A program made the position numbers and the translations under genes. Below are positions 54,400 to 63,567 of a stretch of 64,000 bases of DNA, piece after piece. The notes below the pieces were generated by a model. It searched no databases, was not told the origin of the DNA, and was given only the letters and a program-made list of their open reading frames with translations. The DNA is from Bifidobacterium aquikefiri (lineage in GTDB: Bacteria; Actinomycetota; Actinomycetes; Actinomycetales; Bifidobacteriaceae). The stretch lies in assembly GCF_002259795.1 (NCBI RefSeq), contig NZ_MWXA01000009.1:62001-126000 (forward strand). The letters are read 5' to 3'. Within the stretch, counting starts at the first letter, position 1. Every line of letters begins with the position of its first letter.

Positions 54400-55296
54400 A
54401 TGACAACGATTGAACACACTCGTAAGGGCACGGAGCATCGCATTCAAGGTAACCCTAGAATTTTCACCTATGTTGTGCTTATCCTCTGCTGCTGCTATTT
54501 TCTGCTGCCAGTTTGGTGGCTTATCATCGCTTCGACGAAGACCAACAGTGGGCTATTCAATGGCATTCATGGCTCAATGTGGTTTGACAGCACCAATGCT
54601 TTCTGGGACAACCTCAAGCAACTGGGTACGTACCAGGATGGAATCTACTGGAGGTGGTTCGCAAACACGCTTCTCTACGCTCTGGTCGGAGGTTTCGGTG
54701 CAACGGCAATATCCGTGATGGCCGGATATGGCTTTGCCAAGTACAGATTCCGTGGGAAGACACTCTATTTCAACATCATCCTCGGCGCACTTATGATTCC
54801 AGCCACCGCTCTGGTGATTCCAACTTTCCTGCTGATGTCTGATATCAATCTTACGGACACCTACTGGGCGGTGTTGCTGCCAGTGCTACTCAACCCATTT
54901 GGCGTGTATCTGATGAGAATCTACTGTTCGCAATCGCTGCCTGATGAGATGCTCGAAGCCGCCAGAGTTGATGGCTCCGGTGAATTCAGAACTTTCTTCC
55001 AGGTTGCGCTTCCCATTATGACACCTGCCATAACGACCGTGTTTTTGCTCTCAATTGTCGGGGCATGGAACAACTTCTTTCTTCCATCAGTCGTACTGAC
55101 GAATCCAAATCTCTTCCCCATCACCGTTGGCCTATCCCAATGGCAGGCAAGAAGCACTGCCGGTTCAGCGGCCGAACAGATCTGGAACCTCCTGACATCG
55201 GGAGCGTTCATTTCAGTCATACCTATGGTTCTCGCCTTCATCTTCCTGCAACGCTACTGGGTTGGAGGTCTGGCAACAGGATCGGTAAAAGCGTGA
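54400..55296 (+). CDS. Sugar ABC transporter permease, CUT1 (MalG-like)
   Basis: 298 residues, six TMs and the EAA loop EMLEAARVDGSGEFRTFFQV, ending in ATGSVKA. ATG 54400 directly follows the stop of the first permease gene. The two share only the family pattern with the permeases at 41.0-43.0 kb; they are separate systems. Confidence 0.95.
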   Translation: MTTIEHTRKGTEHRIQGNPRIFTYVVLILCCCYFLLPVWWLIIASTKTNSGLFNGIHGSMWFDSTNAFWDNLKQLGTYQDGIYWRWFANTLLYALVGGFGATAISVMAGYGFAKYRFRGKTLYFNIILGALMIPATALVIPTFLLMSDINLTDTYWAVLLPVLLNPFGVYLMRIYCSQSLPDEMLEAARVDGSGEFRTFFQVALPIMTPAITTVFLLSIVGAWNNFFLPSVVLTNPNLFPITVGLSQWQARSTAGSAAEQIWNLLTSGAFISVIPMVLAFIFLQRYWVGGLATGSVKA

Positions 55297-55456
55297 CGCA
55301 GTATGCTTGATGTGACTTCACGTATAACCGTCATCGTGGTGTAGCCTTGGATCGATATCGTACGAACTTCGCGATACTTTACTTGAGAAATTGCACATAA
55401 ACCTTATACGTTCAGATCAAGGTTTGCCTGATTACTGATTTACTGAAGTGAGAGCT

Positions 55457-56521
55457 ATGACACGCAGAGTGACCATCAAGGACGTGGCGCGAGACGCCAA
55501 TGTTTCCATAAAGACCGTTTCCAATGTTGTTAATCACAGCGGAAGCATGCGACCGGAAACGCGTGAACGTGTCAAGAGATCAATGAAGCATCTTGGTTAT
55601 CAGGTCAACATTTCCGCGCGTTCATTAAAAACTGGCGTCACCAATCTGATTGGTCTCGGCATATTCGACTTCGCCCAGCCTTTTGCGCCATACTTCGCGG
55701 ACAAGGTCATTGAAGCCGCAAGAAGGAAGGGATATGGAGTAATCATCAGTACATATGAAAGTGAGGAAAGCGGCATTGCCGAAATCATCAGAAGGAACCA
55801 GGAAGTGTCAGCAGCAGGATGGATATACTTCAATGATCAACCTCTGACCCATGAGGGGGAAATTCTCGAACAGCCGTATCCGATTGTAGTTGCCGGCGAT
55901 TATCTGACATACGACAAAGTCGATTCCGTCACCATGCAAAACTATGAACCGATCAAACTCGTGACAAAAAGACTCCATGTTTCAGGATGTACCAAAATAG
56001 CGGTTTTGGGAAGTCCAACGGGCAATCCTCGCCGCGAAGACTTCGAATCAGCCCAGGAAGGCACGGCTTGGCTCCGTATCAAAGGGTATCTCGATGCCTT
56101 GAAGGAATTACATGTTGCAGTGGATTGGTCGATGCTTATCCCCTGCAAAAAGTTGCGTGAACGAGACGGCATTGAGTCGTTGCGGAGTTTTCTGGCTGTG
56201 CATGATTGTCCAGATGCCATATTGTGCATGAATGATGCATTGGCCCTTGCCGCCATTCATGAATTGCAGCGCAAGGGGTTACAAGTGCCGGCGGACGTAC
56301 AGGTAACGGGATTCGACAATGTTCCTGAGGCAGAATACTCCACTCCCTCATTGACCACGGTGGATCCCAATCTGGATGACTACGTTGAGAGAGTCCTGGA
56401 CATGCTTATTGAGCGAATACACGGCTACAGTGGTCCAGCACGAAGAACCACCATAGATTGCTCTATCGTCGAACGTGATTCGGCCCAATTTATCTATCAG
56501 AGCTCCTCACGAATTGAATGA
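55457..56521 (+). CDS. LacI-family regulator of the arabinoside cluster
   Basis: 354 residues with HTH VTIKDVARDANVSIKTVSNV, hinge NISARSLKTGVTN and an effector domain of the ribose-binding type (VQVTGFDNVPEAEYSTPSLT). ATG 55457 lies 160 bases after the permease gene; GTG 55448 is an alternative. Probably regulates the GH51/importer operon and itself. In its leader TATCG and CGATA arms at about 55355-55375 form a possible operator. The stop codon is inside the terminator hairpin. Confidence 0.92.
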   Translation: MTRRVTIKDVARDANVSIKTVSNVVNHSGSMRPETRERVKRSMKHLGYQVNISARSLKTGVTNLIGLGIFDFAQPFAPYFADKVIEAARRKGYGVIISTYESEESGIAEIIRRNQEVSAAGWIYFNDQPLTHEGEILEQPYPIVVAGDYLTYDKVDSVTMQNYEPIKLVTKRLHVSGCTKIAVLGSPTGNPRREDFESAQEGTAWLRIKGYLDALKELHVAVDWSMLIPCKKLRERDGIESLRSFLAVHDCPDAILCMNDALALAAIHELQRKGLQVPADVQVTGFDNVPEAEYSTPSLTTVDPNLDDYVERVLDMLIERIHGYSGPARRTTIDCSIVERDSAQFIYQSSSRIE

Positions 56522-56558
56522 GCGTGTGGTGTGAATCATCATTCACACCACACGCTCA
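56519..56558. terminator. Bidirectional terminator hairpin
   Basis: TGAGCGTGTGGTGTGAAT, loop CATC, and an exact 18-base reverse complement: an 18-bp perfect stem whose left arm includes the LacI stop codon. It separates the LacI gene from the convergent FucP-like gene ending at 56615. A classic T-run is missing on both sides. Confidence 0.75.
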
Positions 56559-56614
56559 CGGATTCTTGAGAAGTGAACGGGCACGCCGACTATGAGCACG
56601 CCCGACGGAATTAC

Positions 56615-57985
56615 TCACACGGTTGGAGATTCAACCACTACCTCTCGTTCAGCCTCAATGCGTTTTTGCTTTGGTGTCTTCTTGTCATGCTTCATCTCGG
56701 TGCAGAAGTACATTGCCACAATGAAGAGTTCAATGGCTGGAAGAATGAACGAGAGCTGCATGTTCGTCGCATCCGACAAGGCACCCTGCAACATCGGCAG
56801 AACTGCTCCGCCAACTATCGCCATGACGATGATGGCACCTGCCGTTTCGGTGTATCGACGGTTCTCGACAGTTTCCAGAGTGCGGGAATAAATCGTTGGC
56901 CACCCAGGACCAAGGAACAGACTTACTCCAGCAGCCATCCATACCGCTGCAATGCTATGGAGTGAAACCGTTCCAATAAGCATAATCGTTCCGAGAACCA
57001 TGTAGACGGCAAGCAGTCGGGTCTCTCGGAATTTTGTCAGCAGATAGCTGGCTATAAATCTGCCGACAAGGAAGAGACCATAACTCCAAAGCATAAAGTC
57101 GGAGGCATCTCTATCTGTAAAGTCCGGGAACATGTTGAGGGCGAGTCTCATGGTAAATGACCAAATACCCGTCTGCGCTCCAATATAGATGAACTGACTG
57201 GCAACCCCACCCCAGTAACGGCGATTATGCAATAGATAGGTGATGGTCTCACCGAAGGTCGCTCGATCAACCGTACCCACGGCCGTTTTTGGACGCGCTG
57301 AGGGGAACTTGGTGACGGCAAAGGCAATGATGAGCAGCACCAGCACAATGAGCACATACTTGTATGGTGCAAGTGTTCTGCCGAGCTGCTGCACGCCGTA
57401 CGCATGAGCTGCAGCGGGTGCCATCTTCGCCATCTCTGTCTTAAGGTTCGAATTCTGGAAGACCAGATACTTGCCCAGGAGGATGCCCACAATCAGACCG
57501 AACGCATTCATCACCTGTGCAACATTGAGGCGAACTGTTCCGAGTCGCTTCGGTCCGAGCAAGGTCGCGTACGTGTCGGCGGAGGTTTCCAAGAAACTCA
57601 GGCCAATGGCTTCAACGAAGATGGCAAAGAGGAATGGAGCATAGGTCGCCATGGTCGAAGCTGGGAAGAAGATGAAGCATCCTGCAGCGAAGCACGCCAG
57701 TCCGGCGATGATGCCCATCTTGTAGCTTGACTTCTTGATGAATAGCGAGGCGGGAATTGCAATGATGAAATACCCGCCATAGAAGGCGCTCTGCACGAAA
57801 GCCGTGGCAAGATCACTTAGATTAAACACAGCCTTGAATTGTGTAATGAGTATGTCGTTCAGACTTGACGCGATTGCCCACATAGCGAATAACACTGAAA
57901 CCAAGATGAACTGGAAGACTGGAGTACGGTTCAAATATCCATCGGGAAGTTCTATCCAAGGATGTGTTTCTTTTTTACTTGTCAT
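56615..57985 (-). CDS. FucP-like MFS sugar:proton symporter
   Basis: 456 residues, twelve TMs, of the fucose-permease group: FAMWAIASSLNDILITQFKA in TM1 and AIGLSFLETSADTYATLLGP in TM4, as in FucP. It should import a monosaccharide with protons. ATG 57985 has GAGGA six bases upstream. Follows the VOC gene by 128 bases on the same strand, behind an array of TTAAC palindromes. The substrate (fucose, arabinose, another released sugar) is not certain. Confidence 0.9.
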   Translation of the reverse strand: MTSKKETHPWIELPDGYLNRTPVFQFILVSVLFAMWAIASSLNDILITQFKAVFNLSDLATAFVQSAFYGGYFIIAIPASLFIKKSSYKMGIIAGLACFAAGCFIFFPASTMATYAPFLFAIFVEAIGLSFLETSADTYATLLGPKRLGTVRLNVAQVMNAFGLIVGILLGKYLVFQNSNLKTEMAKMAPAAAHAYGVQQLGRTLAPYKYVLIVLVLLIIAFAVTKFPSARPKTAVGTVDRATFGETITYLLHNRRYWGGVASQFIYIGAQTGIWSFTMRLALNMFPDFTDRDASDFMLWSYGLFLVGRFIASYLLTKFRETRLLAVYMVLGTIMLIGTVSLHSIAAVWMAAGVSLFLGPGWPTIYSRTLETVENRRYTETAGAIIVMAIVGGAVLPMLQGALSDATNMQLSFILPAIELFIVAMYFCTEMKHDKKTPKQKRIEAEREVVVESPTV

Positions 57986-58113
57986 GATTTTCCTCACTGC
58001 TTGCGCTATGGCTGAATTCTCGAAAAACCCAGGGTGTTCAGAGCATAGGTAAAGCGAAGCCAGGCTTATGACGTCGGCATAAGCCCTGTGTGTATTGCCG
58101 TGAAATCACTGCG

Positions 58114-58503
58114 TCACAGTATCTGGCAGAACTCGATGGTCTCGCCGTTCGGTCCGAGAACATTGAAGTATTTAATGCCCTGCTTCCAGAATGTTGGAAT
58201 GTGTTGGATTGAACCTTCCACGAAATTCAGATCGAGCTGCTTCGCCGCCTCGAATGCCTTCTCAATGTCAGGCGTATCGAGTGCAAAATGATTGATGGCT
58301 CCCGTAGTGCCAGGAGTTGAATCCACTGTCCATACTTCAAGGGTGAGATTCTTGAGCCGAAGAAATGCACATCTGCTATCTCCGTTCGGGAAAATCCCCG
58401 CTGTTTCGAACCCTAGTTTTCCATAGTATTCGATTGTTCCATCTAGGTCAGTAGTCGGAATACCTACATGCTGAACACCGTTAAGATAATCGCGAATCGC
58501 CAT
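58114..58503 (-). CDS. VOC (glyoxalase/bleomycin-resistance) family protein
   Basis: 129 residues, two beta-alpha-beta-beta-beta units: VQHVGIPTTDLDGTIEYYGK and INHFALDTPDIEKAFEAAKQ, with metal-ligand candidates His (VQHVG), His (NHFAL) and Glu (GETIEFCQ). Either a lyase/isomerase on a small sugar-derived molecule or a binding protein. ATG 58503 has GAGGGGG seven bases upstream. First gene of the unit with the FucP-like symporter. Confidence 0.88.
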   Translation of the reverse strand: MAIRDYLNGVQHVGIPTTDLDGTIEYYGKLGFETAGIFPNGDSRCAFLRLKNLTLEVWTVDSTPGTTGAINHFALDTPDIEKAFEAAKQLDLNFVEGSIQHIPTFWKQGIKYFNVLGPNGETIEFCQIL

Positions 58504-58548
58504 AATGATCCCCCTCGATCTCATGTCACAATGAGCAAAAAAATCAAA

Positions 58549-58610
58549 TTAACAATGTTAATGTTAACAATCTTGATATGTTAACAGGTCGCACACATTA
58601 ACACAGTTAA
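58549..58610. promoter_or_regulatory. Array of four TTAAC palindromes
   Basis: TTAACAATGTTAA (58549-58561), TGTTAACA (58562-58569), TGTTAACA (58579-58586) and TTAACACAGTTAA (58598-58610) lie within 62 bases upstream of the VOC/FucP unit. All are perfect palindromes around the same GTTAAC or TTAAC...GTTAA core, as expected for cooperative binding by a LacI- or GntR-type dimer. Confidence 0.65.
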
Positions 58611-58725
58611 CAATATCATAATCCTTGAGTTTTCACAAAGTCAGATGAAAACATTCGATTGCAATTATACATGAGCAAGCTTCAAAAGAATCCGCACAAC
58701 ATCGTGACAGAATCTCATAACCCAT

Positions 58726-59544
58726 TCATCCATGTGCACACTGTGCCAGGAAATTCACCGTCTGCGTCTTTTCTGCCTGACTCATGGTGAGCTGGTACTT
58801 GTGCTTGATGTAGGCGCGCTTGGCCATGTAATCACAGCGCCAGGCTACGTTCGACGGAAGCCATACAGGATTCGTGGCAGCATCCCAATCTACACCCGCA
58901 CCCTTTGCCTCATTGCTGGACGCGTCAGATGCCTGCAGCACTTGTGGGTCATTGTAATAGCTAACTCGCTCCCCCACTCTGGATGATTGCCATAGACCTG
59001 ATGCCCAAGCATCCTGAACGGCCACAATATGGTCAATCTGAACTTCATCACTCGTCTGTGGCCCTTTGAGAAAATGCATGCTCCTGCCAGTGTATGGATT
59101 GCTGAAGTCGCCGGACTCTACCTTGCAATATTGGTTCATGGCGACATTGGTCAAATCCCGTTTCAACACATAATCTCGCGTTGTTCCATACCCACACAGG
59201 GAACCGCTCTGCCGCCAGTCCCCAAATTGACTGTTTCGGCTGTAACCCTGTACATGCGGCACTGCTACGACCTCTTGCCTGGCATATCCAAGAGCGATTG
59301 CATAAGAGACTGGTGCCTTGAATGCCGGTGCAACAGTGCTCTCGGCATGCGCAGACGATGTGTCTGAGATGCTTGGAGCCGCGTGCTGAGAGGCAGATTC
59401 GTTCGACGATCCACCGGCTTCACTCGAAGCACTGCCTGTATGCCCAAAGCCTTGCCAAGCGGCAATCAGAACCACGATAATGAGGGCCGCGAGCCAAGAT
59501 ACCGGACTGTTCTTGCGTCTCGGCACTCGATGCCTTCTACTCAT
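58726..59544 (-). CDS. Membrane-anchored HNH (DUF1524-type) nuclease
   Basis: 272 residues. Basic N-terminus (MSRRHRVPRRKNS), one TM at about 16-33, a Ser/Ala-rich linker of about 50 residues, then an extracellular domain with QIDHIVAVQDAWASG and DAATNPVWLPSNVAWRCDYM, the His-Asn pattern of DUF1524 HNH nucleases in actinobacterial secreted proteins. It may degrade external DNA for nutrients or at DNA uptake. Monocistronic between unrelated genes. Confidence 0.87.
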   Translation of the reverse strand: MSRRHRVPRRKNSPVSWLAALIIVVLIAAWQGFGHTGSASSEAGGSSNESASQHAAPSISDTSSAHAESTVAPAFKAPVSYAIALGYARQEVVAVPHVQGYSRNSQFGDWRQSGSLCGYGTTRDYVLKRDLTNVAMNQYCKVESGDFSNPYTGRSMHFLKGPQTSDEVQIDHIVAVQDAWASGLWQSSRVGERVSYYNDPQVLQASDASSNEAKGAGVDWDAATNPVWLPSNVAWRCDYMAKRAYIKHKYQLTMSQAEKTQTVNFLAQCAHG

Positions 59545-59785
59545 ATATTTTCCCCTTGTCGGCGTGCAGTCCCATGCAGTTGCCTATTCCAGCTCAGCCA
59601 TGGTACATCACACGGCGAGCTTGCTGAGTTTGCCACCACTGGCTTCGAATGCGCCATCTCAGGAGATACTTGTTCTCAGCGCTTAAATTATGGGGTTTCT
59701 TCCATGCCGTTACCTTGAACGCAGTTAGGCTGAAATTGTTCAAGGCTGTTGAAACAGTCAACGTTTAAGCCAGAGAAGGTTTCAT

Positions 59786-60439
59786 ATGAAATTAGCAATT
59801 CTTGGTGCCCATGGGCGGATTGCACGAATCGTGGAAGAACGAATCCTCAATGAGGATCGTTTCCAAGACATAGAGCTGACGCTTCTACTGAAACGCAGCT
59901 CTCGGTTGAACGATATGAAAGACAATCCGAGAGTCACCCTCATTGAGGGCGATCTTGAAAATAAAAAAGCTGCAAACGCAGCATTAGCCGGCCAAGACAT
60001 GGTCTTTCTGGCAACAGTCGACACAAGCCCGACAAACGTGATAACCAAGAATGTCATCGATGCCATGCATGCTCAAGGTGTACATAGGCTGCTCGCTGCA
60101 AGCTCAATCGGTATTTATCAGGAGGAGCCAAACCAGAAGTTCCGGGAATGGAATCAGCGAACCTTGAAGGACTATCTACCACCAATTCGGATTGAAGATG
60201 AGATGCTGCGCAAATCTGACATCGATTTCACTACTCTTCGTTTTGCTTGGTTGAACGACAGGGATGAGATTGCATACCAAATCACCAAGAAGGGTGAACT
60301 GTTCGTTGGCGGTTCAGGATCGAGAAAAAGCATGGCCGACGCGATTCTCAAGATAGTGGAAACACCGACTCTGTATGAACGCGAAACTATCGGCATTGCC
60401 GATCCTTCAACAAAGGATGCGCCAACCGTAGTCCGGTAG
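59786..60439 (+). CDS. NAD(P)H-binding atypical SDR
   Basis: 217 residues with a Rossmann start MKLAILGAHGRIARIVEERI, GDLENKKAANAAL and VHRLLAASSIGIYQEEP, as in the NAD(P)H-binding (NmrA/YwnB-like) atypical SDRs. Active-site Tyr-x3-Lys is not evident. AGAGAAGG precedes the ATG. Similar family to the protein at 25247 but clearly not a duplicate. Confidence 0.88.
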   Translation: MKLAILGAHGRIARIVEERILNEDRFQDIELTLLLKRSSRLNDMKDNPRVTLIEGDLENKKAANAALAGQDMVFLATVDTSPTNVITKNVIDAMHAQGVHRLLAASSIGIYQEEPNQKFREWNQRTLKDYLPPIRIEDEMLRKSDIDFTTLRFAWLNDRDEIAYQITKKGELFVGGSGSRKSMADAILKIVETPTLYERETIGIADPSTKDAPTVVR

Positions 60440-60706
60440 ACCATGTCCCATCCCTTGCCCTAGGTCTGCACAGGCTTGCTCTCAGCAAGTCCCGTAATAA
60501 ACCAAACGCCAATGTAATGGCAGAAACGGGTGAATGCGTCAATTCCCTGCACTTCAGATTCACGATGACATCAGTGGGCACCCCTTGCGCAGTCATTATG
60601 ACGCGTGTGACGTATGTGACGCATGTAACGGAACTCGATACTCCCGCAGGTAAGCCAATATGGGTACACTTTAGTGGGACTGTTACTTGAGGTTGGGAAA
60701 AAGGGA

Positions 60707-61669
60707 ATGCCATTGAAGCAGGAAGCCATACTCGCGCAGGATTTGCAACGGGTCAAAAGCAGACTCCATGACGAGCAGAGTGCCGTTGAACCATATGCCA
60801 ATCAATACCGTGCCCTTCTTGATAACCATGGCAAAATGCTCAGAGGCTCACTGGTAATCCTGTTTGCACGAATGCAGCGTGGAGCGGCGACTCGTCTCGA
60901 TGATTCAGTCATCACTGGAGCGGCATGCATCGAGATGCTGCATCTGGCTACACTGGTTCACGATGATGTCGTGGATGATGCAGATATACGCCGAAACAAG
61001 CCAACAGTGCAGACCATCGTCGGCAACAAGGCTGCTATCTATCTGGGTGACCTGATTTTGTCTCGGTACATTGAAATCATGACCGAGATTGCACCTGACT
61101 TGGATTTCATGCACGAGCAGGCATCGATTCTCGGCAAGATCCTCAACGGCGAACTCGGTCAGGAATCGGCAAGACACCATACAGCAACAACCATCGATCA
61201 CTATATCGGTTCGATCACGGGCAAGACTGCCGTATTGTTTGAACATTCATGCATCACGGGATTGCGTCTGAGCACCGATAATCACCCGAATCAATCAATG
61301 ATTGAAGCAGCCGCGAAGTTTGGCAGACATCTCGGCATTGCGTTCCAGATTGCCGACGACATTGAGGATTTCAATCTTGCAGATGACACCGGCAAGCCCA
61401 AGCTCGAAGACATTTCCGACGGTATCTTCACACTTCCTGTTCTCATCGCGCGAGATGAGAATCCACGAATCACGCAAATGCTTCGTGATAATGACGTGTA
61501 TGCCGTTCTTGATTATTTGCACAATAACCCGCAGGTTATGGACGCAAGCAAATCCGTGGCAAAGAAACACGTTGCGCAGGCAGAAGAGCTCCTCGACGAG
61601 ATGTCGATAGAGCAGGGAATCCGAGAGCTTCTCGTGTCCATGCTCAACCGTTTCAGTGCAGTCATCTAG
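60707..61669 (+). CDS. Long-chain polyprenyl diphosphate synthase
   Basis: 320 residues of the trans-prenyltransferase family. First Asp-rich motif HDDVVDDADIRR (Asp86-91), second IADDIEDF (Asp217 on), lysine in GKTAVLF (about 173) and DISDGIFTLPVL. The small residues Ala and Thr before the first motif favour long chains such as hepta- or octaprenyl, i.e. a quinone side chain. ATG 60707 has AAGGG in front. It is convergent with cydC, so cytochrome bd assembly and quinone supply may go together in this organism. Confidence 0.92.
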   Translation: MPLKQEAILAQDLQRVKSRLHDEQSAVEPYANQYRALLDNHGKMLRGSLVILFARMQRGAATRLDDSVITGAACIEMLHLATLVHDDVVDDADIRRNKPTVQTIVGNKAAIYLGDLILSRYIEIMTEIAPDLDFMHEQASILGKILNGELGQESARHHTATTIDHYIGSITGKTAVLFEHSCITGLRLSTDNHPNQSMIEAAAKFGRHLGIAFQIADDIEDFNLADDTGKPKLEDISDGIFTLPVLIARDENPRITQMLRDNDVYAVLDYLHNNPQVMDASKSVAKKHVAQAEELLDEMSIEQGIRELLVSMLNRFSAVI

Positions 61670-61715
61670 CGATGCTGCCGCTCCTTTGCTACTGCCCAAC
61701 AATCGAGCCATGCGC

Positions 61716-63530
61716 TCACATATCGGCTATATCCATGCGGTAGAGTGTTCTGAATCTTGTGTTGCTTCTATAGAGTTCATTGGGGTGACCCTGCATCAGA
61801 ATATGTCCATGCTCAAGAAAGACCATCCAGTCGGCATGTTCCAACCCCTGCAGATGATGTGTGACCCACAATAGCGTCCTGCGCTCATTCGCTTGGAATA
61901 TCGTCGACATCAGATGTCGCTCGGTAATCGGATCCAATCCAATCGTTGGCTCATCGAGCAGCACAATCGGTGTGTCCTTGACAAGGATCCTGGCCAATGC
62001 CAGCCGCTCACGCTGCCCTCCCGAGAGGGTGCTTCCCATCTCGCCGACCAGGGTATTCAACCCATCAGGCAGCTGGCGGACCATTTCATCCAATTCCACG
62101 GTTTTCAATGCGTTCCAAACGTCTTCATCTGTTGCCTTTGCGTTGCCCAGACGAATGTTGTTGCCAATGCTGGCCCGGAATATGAATGGATCTTGATTGA
62201 GGTAGCCAAAGAGATGTTTTCTTGCATCCTGCAGGGCTCGAACGGGAATTCCATTGATGCGGATCTCGCCACTCGTAGGAATCAAATCGCCAAGAAGCAA
62301 TTGCAGAATCGTGGTCTTGCCCTCACCGCTCGGACCCAGCAATGCAACCTTCTGACCTGCCGTGATGTGCAGCGAGAAGTCATCAAGGAGCAGCGTCTCC
62401 TCCGGGCCATACCGGAAGGTGACATGATCGAAGTCAATGGATTCTATCTCATCGTCAAGCGGCTGCTGCGGCAATGCAGGCAACTGATCGGCTTCAACTC
62501 GAGCACTCAAACCATTGAGATGCGCTAAAGATTCGCTATACAATGGCACCTCCTCAACGGCCTGAGCAACTACGATGAAGCAATCAATGAGGGGAAAGAT
62601 CGAGAGTACGACCGCGGCGGCATAATTCGCCAGAGACGTTGATGTGGTCAACACCAGCATGGACGCAATCATGAGTACCACGGTGGCACCCGCAAAGGCT
62701 AGCTGAATGCAGAAGTCACGCCACCGCTCAAACGATTCCCGAGAACGGGCACTCTTGGCAATCGTGTCGAATTCATGCCCTCCTGTGCTCACAAATTGCT
62801 CTGAACGGTGGGTGATCACCCAGTCGCTCAGCCCAAGATATTCCTCCGCCACTTTGGTGTATTCGGCGTTGCGGGCGGCTTTTTCGCGATGATAGTGGAT
62901 ATCGGCAAATTGCAGCGAGACCCTGGGTGCAAGCAGCAGCACCAAGGCAAAGATGCACAGAATCAGCAGGCATGTCTGCCATGAGAAGACGCCCATGGAG
63001 ATAGCGACGAGCAGCCAGACTATGAATGCGACGATTGTTGGAAATATGGTGCGCAGATAGAAGTTTTCCAGATGGTCCAGATCATCGGCAAGCACTCCAA
63101 GCACACTGCCAGTCTGCTCATGCTCATTGAGGAATGAGGCATCCTTGGCGAGAGTCTTGTATAGATTGACTCTCAGCTTCGAAACAACATGCAGCACCCA
63201 ATCGTGGCTCAGTATTCGCTCCAGGTAACTGAAGGTCGGCCTTCCCAATCCAAAGGCACGTGTAAGCACAATGGGCACATACACCATCAAGACATTGTAT
63301 GGATGTCGAGCAGAGCGGCTGATCAGATACCCGGAGGTAAACATCAGTCCTGCGGCACACACGAAGGTGAGTGCACCCATACAGAAGATCAACGCCAGAT
63401 GCCAGCGATTCTGTCGCAGATACGGCCAGAACCAGTGGTCATGATGCCACGCCTCCAGATAACTTCCCAGACCATGATGCGCCGATGACTCATTCGTTTC
63501 AGAGCCTCTCGCGGAAATGACATTGTTCAT
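61716..63530 (-). CDS. cydC: Thiol reductant ABC exporter subunit CydC
   Basis: About 604 residues: six-TM ABC exporter domain (SGYLISRSARHPYNVLMVYV, RAFGLGRPTFSYLERILSHD, which is typical of CydC) and a C-terminal ATPase with Walker A GPSGEGKTT, signature LSGGQRERLALAR and Walker B IVLLDEPTIGLD. With CydD it exports cysteine/glutathione and is needed for cytochrome bd. The start is uncertain: ATG 63530 or the overlapping GTG 63599, neither with a good ribosome site. It follows cydD; cydAB would be expected beyond the window edge. Confidence 0.88.
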   Translation of the reverse strand: MNNVISARGSETNESSAHHGLGSYLEAWHHDHWFWPYLRQNRWHLALIFCMGALTFVCAAGLMFTSGYLISRSARHPYNVLMVYVPIVLTRAFGLGRPTFSYLERILSHDWVLHVVSKLRVNLYKTLAKDASFLNEHEQTGSVLGVLADDLDHLENFYLRTIFPTIVAFIVWLLVAISMGVFSWQTCLLILCIFALVLLLAPRVSLQFADIHYHREKAARNAEYTKVAEEYLGLSDWVITHRSEQFVSTGGHEFDTIAKSARSRESFERWRDFCIQLAFAGATVVLMIASMLVLTTSTSLANYAAAVVLSIFPLIDCFIVVAQAVEEVPLYSESLAHLNGLSARVEADQLPALPQQPLDDEIESIDFDHVTFRYGPEETLLLDDFSLHITAGQKVALLGPSGEGKTTILQLLLGDLIPTSGEIRINGIPVRALQDARKHLFGYLNQDPFIFRASIGNNIRLGNAKATDEDVWNALKTVELDEMVRQLPDGLNTLVGEMGSTLSGGQRERLALARILVKDTPIVLLDEPTIGLDPITERHLMSTIFQANERRTLLWVTHHLQGLEHADWMVFLEHGHILMQGHPNELYRSNTRFRTLYRMDIADM

Positions 63531-63567
63531 GCCGACATTCACAGCACGCCCATCGTCGCCATTTGAA

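Noticed and set aside
58549-58610. TTAAC boxes considered as an origin or DnaA-box cluster
   Set aside because: They do not match the DnaA box consensus (TTATCCACA) and no replication gene is near.
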